Shown here: positions 55,201 through 64,000 of the stretch, one piece after another
How the letters are laid out: each line of letters starts with the position of its first letter
How positions within the stretch are numbered: position 1 is the stretch's first letter
Source of the DNA: Saussurea involucrata
Taxonomy: Eukaryota > Streptophyta > Magnoliopsida > Asterales > Asteraceae
DNA: 64,000 nt
Assembly (NCBI GenBank): GCA_033807775.1
Contig: CM066326.1
Span: 93,474,873-93,538,872, forward strand
Reading direction: 5' to 3'
Position numbers and translations under genes: made by a program
The notes under the pieces: generated by a model
The model's input: only the letters and a program-made list of their open reading frames with translations
Databases searched by the model: none
What the model was told of the DNA's origin: nothing

Positions 55201-57914
55201 GTTTTGCCTTCGGTATGACTACTTCCAGCGTTCTCATATGAGTATTCGATTATTTGTGACTATGGGTCCGTTTCCGGTGAGAAATTGAGGTTAGTGTGAG
55301 AAGCATGAGAAGTGGTTATCAACCGTTGGATGAGAAATGGTCGCTCATTAGAATGAGATACATCGAGATAAGATGCACCGTATCAATTCCCTTCTAAGCC
55401 GCAATTAATGGGAGGGCATGAGATTAAAAGTGATCAACGGTTCAGGGATCTTCTCACGCTTCTCACGTTAACCTCAACTTCTCACACGATCCTTCGCCTT
55501 GTGACTATAATGTCTAAAATGCCTTGTAATAGTGACAAATTAAGGCCCCGTTTGGTTTGCAGTATATTGGATTTGGAGGGATTTGGAATGGAATTCCATT
55601 CCAATCCATGTTTGGTTTGTAGGATTTCCTGAATTTGTAATCCTAGGATTTCACTGAAATCCCACAAACATAGGATTTTGAAATCCCACAGGGGTTGTTG
55701 GTATTTCATGGTAGGATTTGTATGTAATAATGTTTTAAATAATGTTAAAAACATTTGTTTTGTAATAATCAATTAATAAAACGGTTGTTTAATGATATTT
55801 ACGATTATTTATAGTTTGTGTTTATAAATTATTTATAAAGAATGAAATCCATTTTTATTCCAAATCCTACAAGCCAAATACGCCTAAAGTTTCAATTCCA
55901 AATCTTTCCACGAAATCCAAATCCCCAAAACCATTCCATCAAACCAAACGGCTCCTAAGAGAATCACAAAGACCCATTGATCTTTTTTCTGTGTAATGAC
56001 GACAACGGCTAGTAGGTAAGTTTAAGTGAGTGTGATTATTACACTTTTTAATTAACCAAAGTACAAGTTTACCCTTAATTATATAGAGAAAATAGTAATG
56101 TAGACATTTATTTTGGGACGGAAGGAGTACATGGGATGGAAGGAGTAAGATCTTACCAAAACACATTTTTGACGAGTATTTCTTGACATGTATCTTTTTT
56201 TCCCTTGTTCTCCCACGTAACCTAGCAATGATGTATCTCTTTCAGGAGAGCATTCGGGCCTTTGTCTCGGAGGCAGCGGGGAAAGAGGTTCTTGTGCTAT
56301 ATGTCCAAGACCCTTTCCATAGGTTGTTACTTCATGGTGTTTGTGAGGTAATATTTAAACGTATTTCAGATTTCTTTCATTAAAAGTAGAGTAAATTAGG
56401 ATTTTTGTCCTTGTGGTTTTAAAATTGCGATTTGTGTCCCTATGGTTTGCAGTTTTTTGCTATTTTTGTCCCTCGACTAATTCCTACCTTTAAATACAAG
56501 GTACTGAAACCGTAAAGAATTGTAAACCACAGGGACCGAAACAACAATAAATTGTAAATCATAAGGACGAAAATAGAAATGAATTTCAAACCATATGGGT
56601 GTAAATCATAATTTACTCTTAAAAGTATGATTCCGGCATCAATCTTTATCTTGACCGTTTCTTAAGGGTGTGTTTGGTACACGAGACATGACATACGAGC
56701 ATCTCCAACAGGTTTTCTGTAATTTTTCTAAAATAGAGAACCAAAAGTCAAAATCTCTAAAAAGAATTACGTTTAACTCGAACAAATTGTCTAGTTGAGA
56801 AAATTTAACACATTATATTAATATAATATTCTCTAATTTATCATCCCAATACACTTAAAAAGACTTGATAAAAAATTAATCTCATTTGTGGGATTGAATA
56901 AAATAATTCTCTCTCTCCCACCAAGTTTTGGAGAATTATGTAAACTTGGAAAATTTTCAAGTTTTCTCTATTATAGAGAACAAGATAGCAAAGCTGTTGG
57001 AGAAGTTTGGAGAACAAAAGCTCATTTTTTTTTCTATTTTAGAGAAGCTCTTGGAGATGCTCTAAGGGTGCGTTTGGTACACTGGACAGGACAGAATAGA
57101 ACATGGATCACTGTTCCATGTTTGGCAGGACTTTTATGTGGAACAGACGGGAACAGAGTGGAACAAAGTGGAACAGGCCTGTTCCACCCCTACCCCATGG
57201 AACAAGGTGGAACAGGCTTATGTTTTACCAATTTGACCTCAAAATAAAATCTAATTCTATCCTAAAACGTCAAATACACGTTCTATTTTATATTTCACTC
57301 ATTCTTTAAATTTTATTTATTTTATTTCATCTAATGTTATTTGTTCTTTTCTGTCCAGTCCTGTCTACCAAACGTTGAACAACTGTTCTGTCCTGTTCCG
57401 TCTTGTTCTGTTCTATCCTGTCTGCGTACCAAACGCACCCTAACAGAACAAAAACTTGTCCGTGACAGGACAATTAGACTAGGACAAGACATGACTGAGT
57501 GCGGCAAATTGTCCCACCAAAGTAGGTGGAACAAAGATGAGGGAGATAGACATGATAGGTAAATTACTAATCTACCCATGTCAAATTCACCTTAAAACCT
57601 TCAACAATTCTTCCACCCGCCTACTTCACTTTTATCCGTGCTGTCCTGTATCGTCCTGTCTGTTTACCAAATGTACCCCAAAATGTCGACATGAAAACCG
57701 ATATCTCGTGATCTAGTTTTAGAACGATACACCAAACAATAAATCTTTTTAACGTTGACAGTTCTATAACTTGGTCTCAATAACGGAGTCAGAAACAAAG
57801 GGGACAAAGGTTTCGAAAATGACAAAGATCAAGAAGAAAAAAATGGGCAATAGCGAGCTCCCCACCATCACACTCTGCCAGTTTCTAAAAATGGCGAAAG
57901 ACGGATTCTGGTAG
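52279..57914 (+). CDS. R3H-domain nucleic-acid-binding protein
   Basis: Seven exons: 52279-52354, 52485-52552, 52808-52916, 54432-54514, 54801-54959, 56246-56347, 57762-57914. All borders are GT/AG and phases agree, giving 249 residues and a TAG stop at 57912. The N-terminus is MATPDVFLQGEHDVFSSASP; a basic patch SNRRARRWINDR is followed by LVPRLSGDEIRGLFAPPPWG. The C-terminal DPFHRLLLHGVCEFYNLVSI holds the R-x3-H signature (R191, H195) of the R3H domain, which binds single-stranded DNA or RNA, and then a Lys-rich tail (KKKKMGN). A similar single-R3H protein is, as I recall, conserved in land plants; its exact role is not known to me. The last exon was found by frame continuity and is too short for a simple ORF search. 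Introns 3, 5 and 6 are full of MITEs. Confidence 0.88.
52994..53228. mobile_element. MITE, GAAGTTGAGGTTAACGTGAG family, copy 2
   Basis: GGCGAAGGATTTTGTGAGAA at the left; CTTCTCATGTTAACCTCAAC near the right. Next to CA/TA microsatellite (52965-52993). R3H intron 3. Confidence 0.85.
53783..54065. mobile_element. MITE, GGGGCTGTTTG family, copy 3 (reverse)
   Basis: Starts GGGGCTGTTAGGCAGTTGC and ends GGTAAACAAACAGCCCC; reverse orientation relative to copies 1 and 2. R3H intron 3. The rest of intron 3 (53229-53782) shows nothing identifiable. Confidence 0.85.
55085..55205 (+). mobile_element. Au-type SINE 3' portion
   Basis: The plus strand shows the order typical of Au SINEs: CCGGGGGTCT, GGAAAC, CTCTACCC, a GGCCTACATCC block, CCACCCCGCCCCC, then GTGGGATATACTG. 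The tRNA-derived 5' part is missing. R3H intron 5. Minus-strand tails of the same family lie at 46107-46153 and about 58005-58050. Confidence 0.65.
55265..55498. mobile_element. MITE, GAAGTTGAGGTTAACGTGAG family, copy 3
   Basis: GAGAAATTGAGGTTAGTGTG at the left and CTCACGTTAACCTCAACTTC then CACACGATCCTTCGCC at the right. R3H intron 5. Confidence 0.85.
55544..55955. mobile_element. PIF/Harbinger-like MITE, TAA duplication
   Basis: GGCCCCGTTTGGTTTGC at the left, inverse AAACCAAACGGCTCC at the right, TAA on both sides. Interior rich in GGATTT/AAATCC words. 412 bp, R3H intron 5. Confidence 0.88.
56389..56618. mobile_element. MULE-like MITE with perfect 9-bp duplication
   Basis: Starts GAGTAAATTAGGATTTTTG and ends CATAATTTACTC, with TTAAAAGTA at 56380-56388 and again at 56619-56627. 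A 9-bp TSD is the Mutator hallmark. 230 bp, R3H intron 6. Confidence 0.88.
56672..57680. mobile_element. Nested MITE cluster in R3H intron 6
   Basis: An outer element starts AAGGGTGTGTTTGGTACACG (56672) and resumes at about 57442 (ACAGAACAAAAACTTGTCC) to about 57680. Within it lie 56697-57062 (GAGCATCTCC...GGAGATGCTC ends) and 57065-57441 (GGGTGCGTTTGGTAC with inverse GTACCAAACGCACCC, TAA on both sides). The interior of the last is rich in GGAACAG/CTGTTCC words. Confidence 0.75.
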
Positions 57915-59102
57915 GGGCACATTGGACCGTCCGGTCGTGATCCATGTAAATAAATAGCTTAAGTTTGTACCATTTAATCGTACCTTGATGTAACTTATTT
58001 CTATTCCAAACCAAACGAACCCAGTATATCCCACACACAGATGTCGGGTTTGTTTTTGAATAAGTTGTGTGTAGCTTGTAATATGGGGGAAGTGCCAAAG
58101 ATATTTGGTGGTTCAGCTTCATGAATGCCCCTTCTGCTGCTGCAAAATGGGGACTTAAAATCTTTGGTCCAAATTATGTTCCTACATGTTAGTTCATTTG
58201 TCAAAGTCCAAAGATATGTAATTTTTTAATTGTCATAATTATATACATTTGATTCTTTTATTTTGTCTTTGTTGGATATGTATTTTAAGTGTTTGAAATG
58301 TACTCCAAATATTTTAGTCAAATTGTGTACAAGGTTGAGTTCTAGTGCGAATGAAAGTTACGGTGAGAAGTAGGCTTGTTCGTGTTCGTACGTTTAACCT
58401 AATCGAACATTTACTTTCTCCTTTGTAGCCGTTACCCGAATTCGCCTTCCTTTCGAACCATCGGCGCGTATCAGCTTCAACAGCTGATTCTTTATCCAAT
58501 ATAGTTTTTTGTCTCTTGGGGTAGCTCTGAGCCTGGCATCTCTATTGTGAATTTCTCGTTCGGAAAAGCAGCTCCTAATTTCTATATCGGTAGCTTCACC
58601 TTCTTTGGGAGCTGAGAATGCTTCGATATGTAGCTAACTTGGATAAAACCGTGAGATCGTGTACTAGCTCGCTTTTCTTAAGTTGTATTTCGACCTTGAT
58701 TTGCCTGGGTATCACGAAATCAACCCAAGTATAATCTCATCAGATTTTTCTGTAACGATTATGGCAAAATCGTTCATTAACTGATAAGGTGAGGGTGGTG
58801 ACTTTTGCCACCCGATATGCTTTGTTTGGTAAACGACCCCTTAGAGAATTGTAACTGCTTCTATATTAAATACGAGAATAACTCGTTAAATTGAAATGAT
58901 TGCTGAATGCGCTTTGATACATGCATATGGTTTGTTAGTCAAGCATACTTGCTGTTATGATGAACTAGCACACAGAGATTCCCTTTCAATTGAAAATGCT
59001 GGAATCCTTTCAATTCCACAAATTCATAAAATCTTGGATAAGTGAAGGAATTAAATTCCATCCCTTTTCAACCAATTTAACCAACACCACCCCCTTTTGC
59101 CC

Positions 59103-59370
59103 CTACCATGACCATGCTACTATTGTCACTGTCATGCCCCCACCCATAATCCGCCCCCACCACACCACTACTGTCACCGTTACAACCGCTACCCACCCAT
59201 GCCCACCCTACCGACCATCATGCCACTATTGTCACCGTCACAACTACCACCCCCACCCCACCCCACTGACCACCATGCCACTATTGTCGTCGTCACTCCA
59301 CCCCACCCCTGCCCTGCACATCCCCACCCACGCCCACTCCCTGCCCACCCAACCCCCACCCAACCGTTCT
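59103..59370. repeat. C-rich degenerate minisatellite
   Basis: About four degenerate units of 55-60 bp sharing ACCATGCCACTATTGTC-like cores (near 59103, 59162, 59213, 59271) separated by CCCCACCCC blocks. The minus strand therefore has clustered G-runs (GGGTGGGGGTTGGGTGGG near 59340-59358). Frames on both strands come from composition. Confidence 0.8.
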
Positions 59371-60304
59371 TTGTGTACAAGTGTTTATCAACTTATGTGG
59401 TGTTAAACCAAAGTTTTATAAAAGGGAGTAACTTATCAAAAACTCCTTATTACCGGTGCCCAACCAGACATAAAAAACTCTTTGTTACCGATACCACACT
59501 AGAATAAGTTCATAAGCACTTTTAAGAAGATGTTGATCCTTATTACCGGTGCCCAACCGGTATAAACATTTCTCTTTTTGGGTCACGTCAGTCCTATTTT
59601 GGATCAAATGAATTCATAAATATGAAGATGTTGATCCAAGTTAAAGAATTCGACGGAATCTCATTTTTGTAAAGTACGAAACCCACATTGGAGTTGTTGG
59701 AAAAAGTCAGCCTTTCGAGAGACTCGTCGTTGTCGAGTCTTTCTTTGACAATATATGATTGCTTTACTTCCTTAAATGCTTCTACCAACTACTTATAAAA
59801 GTTAGCTTATAGATGATCGCCCGCCATATGCTGGATTTTTCGCCAAGAAAAAGACAGAGCGATCTATAGTAGGGTGTGTAAACTTTGTAGTTTACATTCA
59901 AGTCTCTTTCTAACCTTCAATGATATCAATTTTTATTTTTTTTCGCTTTGCAGGACACCCGTTTGGATTGTATGCAGCATTCTCCAACGCGAGAGCATCT
60001 GCATAAACAACAGGTTCTATTTATGTACCAATTCTTCAACTTGGAGGTTTTGTTTTTTGCATAGATCCTTATATGAAATCCAATAATTTAGTGTTTTATG
60101 TGATTGTAATTTTTTCCCCAAGAATGTTGTGTTGTTGCCAGTTTGGAGTTGTCAAGTTTGCTTTCAAGCATGTATGAAGGCAGCTAGAGTGATTGTAGTT
60201 GTTCTGTACCTACTTTGATATATAATTGGTATAAAGATCTCTATATAAGCTCATGTAACATGTTTTTGGTTGAACACAATCATATATATATATATATATA
60301 TATA

Positions 60305-60685
60305 CTAGAACTCTAGAAGTCTACTCGCGCAATGCAGCGCGATATATCTCGATTTTAATGTTCTAATTTATTTTAATGTGTGGTTTTGAGAAAACGCTCG
60401 TGTTTTTTTATAAATTTGTTTAAAGAGTGACGCTTATTAAGGAGTTCATGATTTGAGGATTTGAAAGTGGCTAGAGATAAGGAGTAATTAATAAGAGTCC
60501 ACGATTTAAGGATTTAAAGGTTGTTAGAGATAAGTATTAATCAAGTAATTAGCATTAAAAGCGGTACATAAAGCTTAATTAGTTGTTTTTAAGAGATTTT
60601 AAGTAATTAGCATTAAATAGTTGTACATGAAGCTTTAAGGGTTGTTTTTACGAGTTTTTCATAAATGCTTTATAATATAGTATAT
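60305..60685 (-). mobile_element. Small non-autonomous Helitron
   Basis: Minus-strand 3' end with GCGCTGCATTGCGCGAG hairpin and CTAG|T at 60305, next to a TA run. The 5' end near 60685 (CTATATTATAAAGCATTT) is partly obscured by TA repeats. Confidence 0.7.
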
Positions 60686-61142
60686 ATATATATATTGATC
60701 ATTTAATACTAATCAGATTGACTTGCATTCTTGTCTTTAGGTTCATGCTTTTGTCACAAAACAAACTTATATGTATTTATACACACACACACACATGCAT
60801 GCATGTTTATGTCAATACCTAAATCACTTAGTAGTAACCTTTGCAAATTGAGGCATATTGATCTGGGAGATAAGCAACTATTTTTCAAATATTAAAAGTC
60901 TTTTTGAGTGCAAATCACCGAGCTTGGAGTCATTATCACTTGGAATTTCTTCTCATCTACGTGGACAACTGATGTATCTGATGCACCTCCAACTTAGAAA
61001 CAACTAGGGCTTCTATTGGCATCAATGCACAAAGCTTGCAGATCTCCTCAAAGAACCATTTCAGAACCAATAAAACCACTACATTTGTAGCTCTGAATGT
61101 TGAAGGCTCTAAACACACCCGAAGAACAAAATCACAACAAGA

Positions 61143-62040
61143 ATGGAGTCTAGTGTCAAATTTGCTGATGAGCGATGGAAACATGGGACTTGGGATCTGA
61201 ATATGTTTGTGAAATCTGGAAAAATGGATTGGGATGCTCTGATTGTTGCTGGTGAATAATTATCATCCATATATATATACATATAGGGAGAGGTTCAAAT
61301 GAGAAATGCTAAGTGTGTGAGAAATACAGAAATGATCATAGCCCTTCTTCTCGTCAACATTTGCGGCTTTGACTGTGAAGCACCCGATAATTCCTCGCGT
61401 AGTATGCAGAAGATAGAGGGATAGTTTCGTAACTTTTAAAAATACGCGAGACGAGTTCATATGTGAATCAGTTGATTAGTTTATATGTGAATATGTTAAT
61501 TAGTTCAACTGATTCACACATGAACTTACAGTTAATTAGTTCATATATGAATCACAAAGGTTCATATGTGAATCAGTTAAAAAGAGTTCATATGTGAATC
61601 ACACGGATTCACATATGAACATATAGTTCATATGTGAATCACACAGGTTCACATATGAACTCGTCCCGCGTATTTGTAAAAGTTACAAAATTGTCCTATT
61701 TTTGGAATAGCCGCAACTTTTGACCGGTCAAAGCCGCAATTCTTGACCTGTCAAATTCAATCTTAACCGCATGAATGGCTAGGATTACTTCTCTATTTCT
61801 CACACATTTAGCATTTTTCATTTGAACCTATGGCTCTATATATATATATATATATTTGACTTGAAAATTATAAATTATGCTTGAATTTGTTGGTTTTGCA
61901 GAAGCAAGTAGGAGAAAGTTTCTTGAATTCTATCCACAAGAGGCAACAAATCAAGATCCTGTGCTGTTTAGAAGCTCACTTATACCATATGCTTTCACAT
62001 ATGTCATGGGCCAGGACACAGAATTCTGCTCCTGAACTAC
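61143..62040 (+). pseudogene. LIL3-type light-harvesting-like protein fragment
   Basis: Two exon-like pieces encode the soluble domain of LIL3, a thylakoid protein that anchors chlorophyll-synthesis enzymes. Exon 61143-61251 gives VKFADERWKHGTWDLNMFVK then SGKMDWDALIVA; a GT donor follows at 61252. After an intron with a TTTGCAG acceptor, 61902 onward gives EASRRKFLEFYPQEATNQDP, VLFRSSLIP. The conserved WWAW helix start is replaced by YAFTYVMG, a stop follows at about 62037, and the later APELLHG match lies in another frame, suggesting a frameshift. The plastid transit part upstream is not open. The intron contains a MITE. Most likely a decayed gene copy; a functional LIL3 gene should exist elsewhere. 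Confidence 0.75.
61286..61836. mobile_element. MITE with tandem TTCATATGTGAATC core
   Basis: GAGGTTCAAATGAGAAATGC at the left; GCATTTTTCATTTGAACCTA at the right, inverted over about 35 bp (AAGTGTGTGAGAAAT against its complement). The centre (61457-61660) is a tandem of TTCATATGTGAATC words, themselves near-palindromic. It lies in the LIL3-like intron, flanked by TA runs. Confidence 0.85.
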
Positions 62041-62346
62041 TACATGGATCTTCCATTCATAGTATGTAGAGGTAAAAACTTCAATGTCTGCTCTCCCTCT
62101 CTCTAAAAACTTCAATGTTTGCTCTCTCTCTCTCTCTAAAAACTTACAATCTTTATACCGATTGTTTGATCGTTCTTTATCTTATGTAATGTTTGATGCA
62201 TCGATACGAGAAAATTGCTCTTCTGGAGTTCAAAAACGACCTCATGGGAACCGATGGAACAGTAGCAATGAAGATTGCTGCAAATGGTATCAAACTGGTT
62301 ATGTTACCGCCTTGGTGATGGCTAAGCTTTGAAGCATCGATACAGA
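62041..62346. other. Unassigned stretch with protein-like frame
   Basis: Contains CT repeats (62080-62140) and a frame reading RYEKIALLEFKNDLMG... up to a stop at about 62324, with no family recognised. It could be exon debris connected with the LIL3-like piece or another captured fragment. Confidence 0.3.
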
Positions 62347-62811
62347 TAGACCTGGCAAAAACTGACACGACACGCTAACCCGACACGAAATAAACGGGTT
62401 TGGGTAATACACTTCAACCCGTTTAAGTAAACGGGTTGACACGACACGACACGAAAATTAAACGGGTAAGGTCAGGGTCAAAAATTTCAACTCGAAAATG
62501 ACCCGAATAACCCGTTTATATATATTATAATTCTTTTTAATGGATTTTTAATGTTTTGTATTTGGTTAGAACTTATAAGTTATAACTATAAAATTTAGAT
62601 TTCTAATGTTTTCATTTGAATTTTGGATTTGTATTTTTTTTGTGTGTGTGTATTTTCGATATTTAATTTTTAGATTTATAAATGTTAAATGGGTTAGGCG
62701 GGTCGGGTTAGGGTTGGGATTTTCTTACCCGTTTATTAAACGGGTCGGGTTAGGCCAGACACTCTCAACCCGTTTAACTTTGAACCCGACACGACACGTT
62801 TGCCAGGTCTA
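62347..62811. mobile_element. hAT-type MITE, perfect 8-bp duplication
   Basis: Inverted ends TAGACCTGGCAAA and TTTGCCAGGTCTA, flanked by GATACAGA at 62339-62346 and 62812-62819. The interior consists of CGACACG and CGGGTT/AACCCG words in both orientations around an AT-rich middle. 465 bp. The 8-bp TSD identifies the hAT superfamily. Confidence 0.92.
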
Positions 62812-62819
62812 GATACAGA

Positions 62820-63656
62820 GGAGGTTTGGAGGGAGGGAAACTCAACCCATCTTGGAGTTTAGGTCCAAAGTTCCTTTCTTGGCTTCAAAACCAGACAAAT
62901 CGAGAGAGATTTCAGATAACATTTCAAACACCCCCTAAAAACAACTTATTACGTTTTGCTACCACCGTAAGTTAATCCAGACACCTTTTATAAAACTCTG
63001 GTCTGACATTACATAAGTTAGTTGATAAAGAGTTTTACAATAAAACACAAGTTTGCTTTAAATAAGCAATCTCAAACACCTCCTAAATATACATTTATCT
63101 CATTTTTATAATTATGTTTAGATTATCTTTCAAATAGTTTTAAATGTATAAATTAAAATAGATTTATAAATTGTAAGTTAATAACCATAAAATATGGAGT
63201 TCTTCACTCTTGTCTTGTTGGGTGATAATTAAAGGACTGTTATGAATGATTATTGTTTGAGTAATATTATATATATACATGCATAATTTTGTATAACATG
63301 ATTGTTGAAAATGAATGTAACATGTTGATCAATTAGATCGATGAAAAGATAGATAATTCAACATAAATATTATACTTAGTATTACTTTTTATTAAGGAGA
63401 GTATTTATATAATGTTGTATCTTTTTTTTAATTGTAGTATAAAATTATAATTATGTTTTCTTTATTTTTTAAATATACAAAAAATGTATAAATTGGCAAA
63501 TTAAAATTAAGATGAAAAGTGAAAAACCGACTATATGTAATTTATATAGTTATTTATAAATAAATTTATATTTTATATAAAAAAAATAGAAGATGAGTTC
63601 CTAGAGTCTTTGTTATAAAAATTCTATTGCCTTTCCTTTCAACTTTTAGATTAGTT
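62820..63656. other. AT-rich spacer, nothing recognised
   Basis: 62928-63090 has MITE-like end words (CAAACACCCCCTAAAA and CTCAAACACCTCCTAAA) but no clean structure. The rest is very AT-rich without features. Confidence 0.45.
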
Positions 63657-64000
63657 CGGGGCTGTTTGGCAATTGCAGAATAGTTAAGAGCAGAATGGTT
63701 GAGAGGTCAGAATGCTTAAGAGGCTCTGTATGGTATAGTGCAGAATGAAATTTGATTGTTTGGTAACTGTTCTGAATAGTGGGTCTGAATAACAACAAAT
63801 TACCATTTTAACCCTCTCCAATAAAAAAATCGATTCTGCAAAATCGACGAACCATTCTGCAAAATCGATTTCTAAACCCTAAACCATTCTGCAAAATCGA
63901 AGAACCAAAATCGATTTCTAAACCCTAATTTCAAAATCGACGAACCATTCTGCAAAATCGACTCTGCATATTTGATTTCTAAACCCTAAACCATTCTGCA
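63657..64000. mobile_element. MITE, GGGGCTGTTTG family, copy 4, runs off window
   Basis: Starts GGGGCTGTTTGGCAATTGC in the reverse orientation. From about 63825 it passes into a tandem of CATTCTGCAAAATCGA and TTCTAAACCCTAA words that continues to the window end; the other terminus is not visible. Confidence 0.8.

Larger units (their letters stand above)
57915..61142. other. Spacer with minisatellite, SINE tail and Helitron
   Basis: No complete gene is recognised. About 58005-58050 is a minus-strand Au SINE tail. Short protein-like pieces occur on the plus strand: FSFGKAAPNFYIGSFTFFGS (about 58548-58610) and, after a TTTGCAG acceptor at 59953, GHPFGLYAAFSNARASA then stop. I could not link them to a family. 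59103-59370 is a C-rich minisatellite; 60305-60685 a small Helitron; (CA)n at 60780. Confidence 0.4.

Noticed and set aside
57868..58204. Minus-strand frames downstream of the R3H gene
   Set aside because: They overlap the true last exon and a SINE tail; no protein similarity.
59189..59406. Pro/His-rich and Gly/Trp-rich open frames on both strands
   Set aside because: Compositional effect of the C-rich minisatellite; no start context or family similarity.

Overview
This is plant nuclear DNA, most likely from a eudicot. It has short exons in AT-rich introns with GT/AG borders, PORR, TVP38/VTT and R3H proteins of plant type, Ty3/gypsy, Ty1/copia, LINE and Helitron elements, Au-type SINE remnants and many small MITEs. 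I cannot fix the family. No rRNA, tRNA or CRISPR was seen, and the elements described here are ordinary plant transposons, most of them broken.

Layout. (1) 1-8.9 kb: a PORR-domain organelle RNA-splicing gene on the minus strand (3164-4438), with a scrambled partial paralogue at 7.07-8.86 kb: its 5' leader/intron is inverted on the plus strand while its 3' coding half stays on the minus strand. (2) 8.9-21.6 kb: a retrotransposon block. It holds a pol-less Athila-like element, a copia reverse-transcriptase relic split in two by a Tekay-like gypsy element (13655-19038) whose single LTR equivalent is circularly permuted, and a nearly identical solo LTR with an intact 5-bp target duplication (19934-21612). 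(3) 21.7-34.9 kb: a foldback element carrying a FAR1/MULE-like fragment, head-to-head MITEs, two copia leaders, a copia gag with an unusually long gag-protease linker, and a LINE 3' fragment. (4) 35.0-39.95 kb: a 4.96-kb Helitron on the minus strand that has captured at least four consecutive callose-synthase exons and an X8/CBM43 fragment.

(5) 40.9-49.9 kb: a complete nine-exon TVP38/TMEM64-type (VTT domain) membrane-protein gene encoding 277 residues. (6) 52.3-57.9 kb: a complete seven-exon R3H-domain protein gene encoding 249 residues. Both are on the plus strand, and their introns are crowded with PIF/Harbinger-, hAT- and MULE-like MITEs, Helitron ends and SINE pieces, several nested. (7) 58-64 kb: mostly intergenic, with a C-rich minisatellite, a small Helitron, a LIL3 (light-harvesting-like protein) gene fragment split by a MITE, an hAT MITE with a perfect 8-bp duplication, and a partial MITE at the right edge.

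The live genes are independent housekeeping functions (organelle RNA processing, membrane trafficking or lipid scrambling, nucleic-acid binding) and do not form a pathway. The strongest leads are the circularly permuted gypsy copy, the callose-gene Helitron, the scrambled PORR paralogue, and CGCA/TGCG hairpin arrays found in the regulatory parts of two unrelated retroelements. Gene models come from reading splice sites by eye and from remembered protein families; no database was searched.
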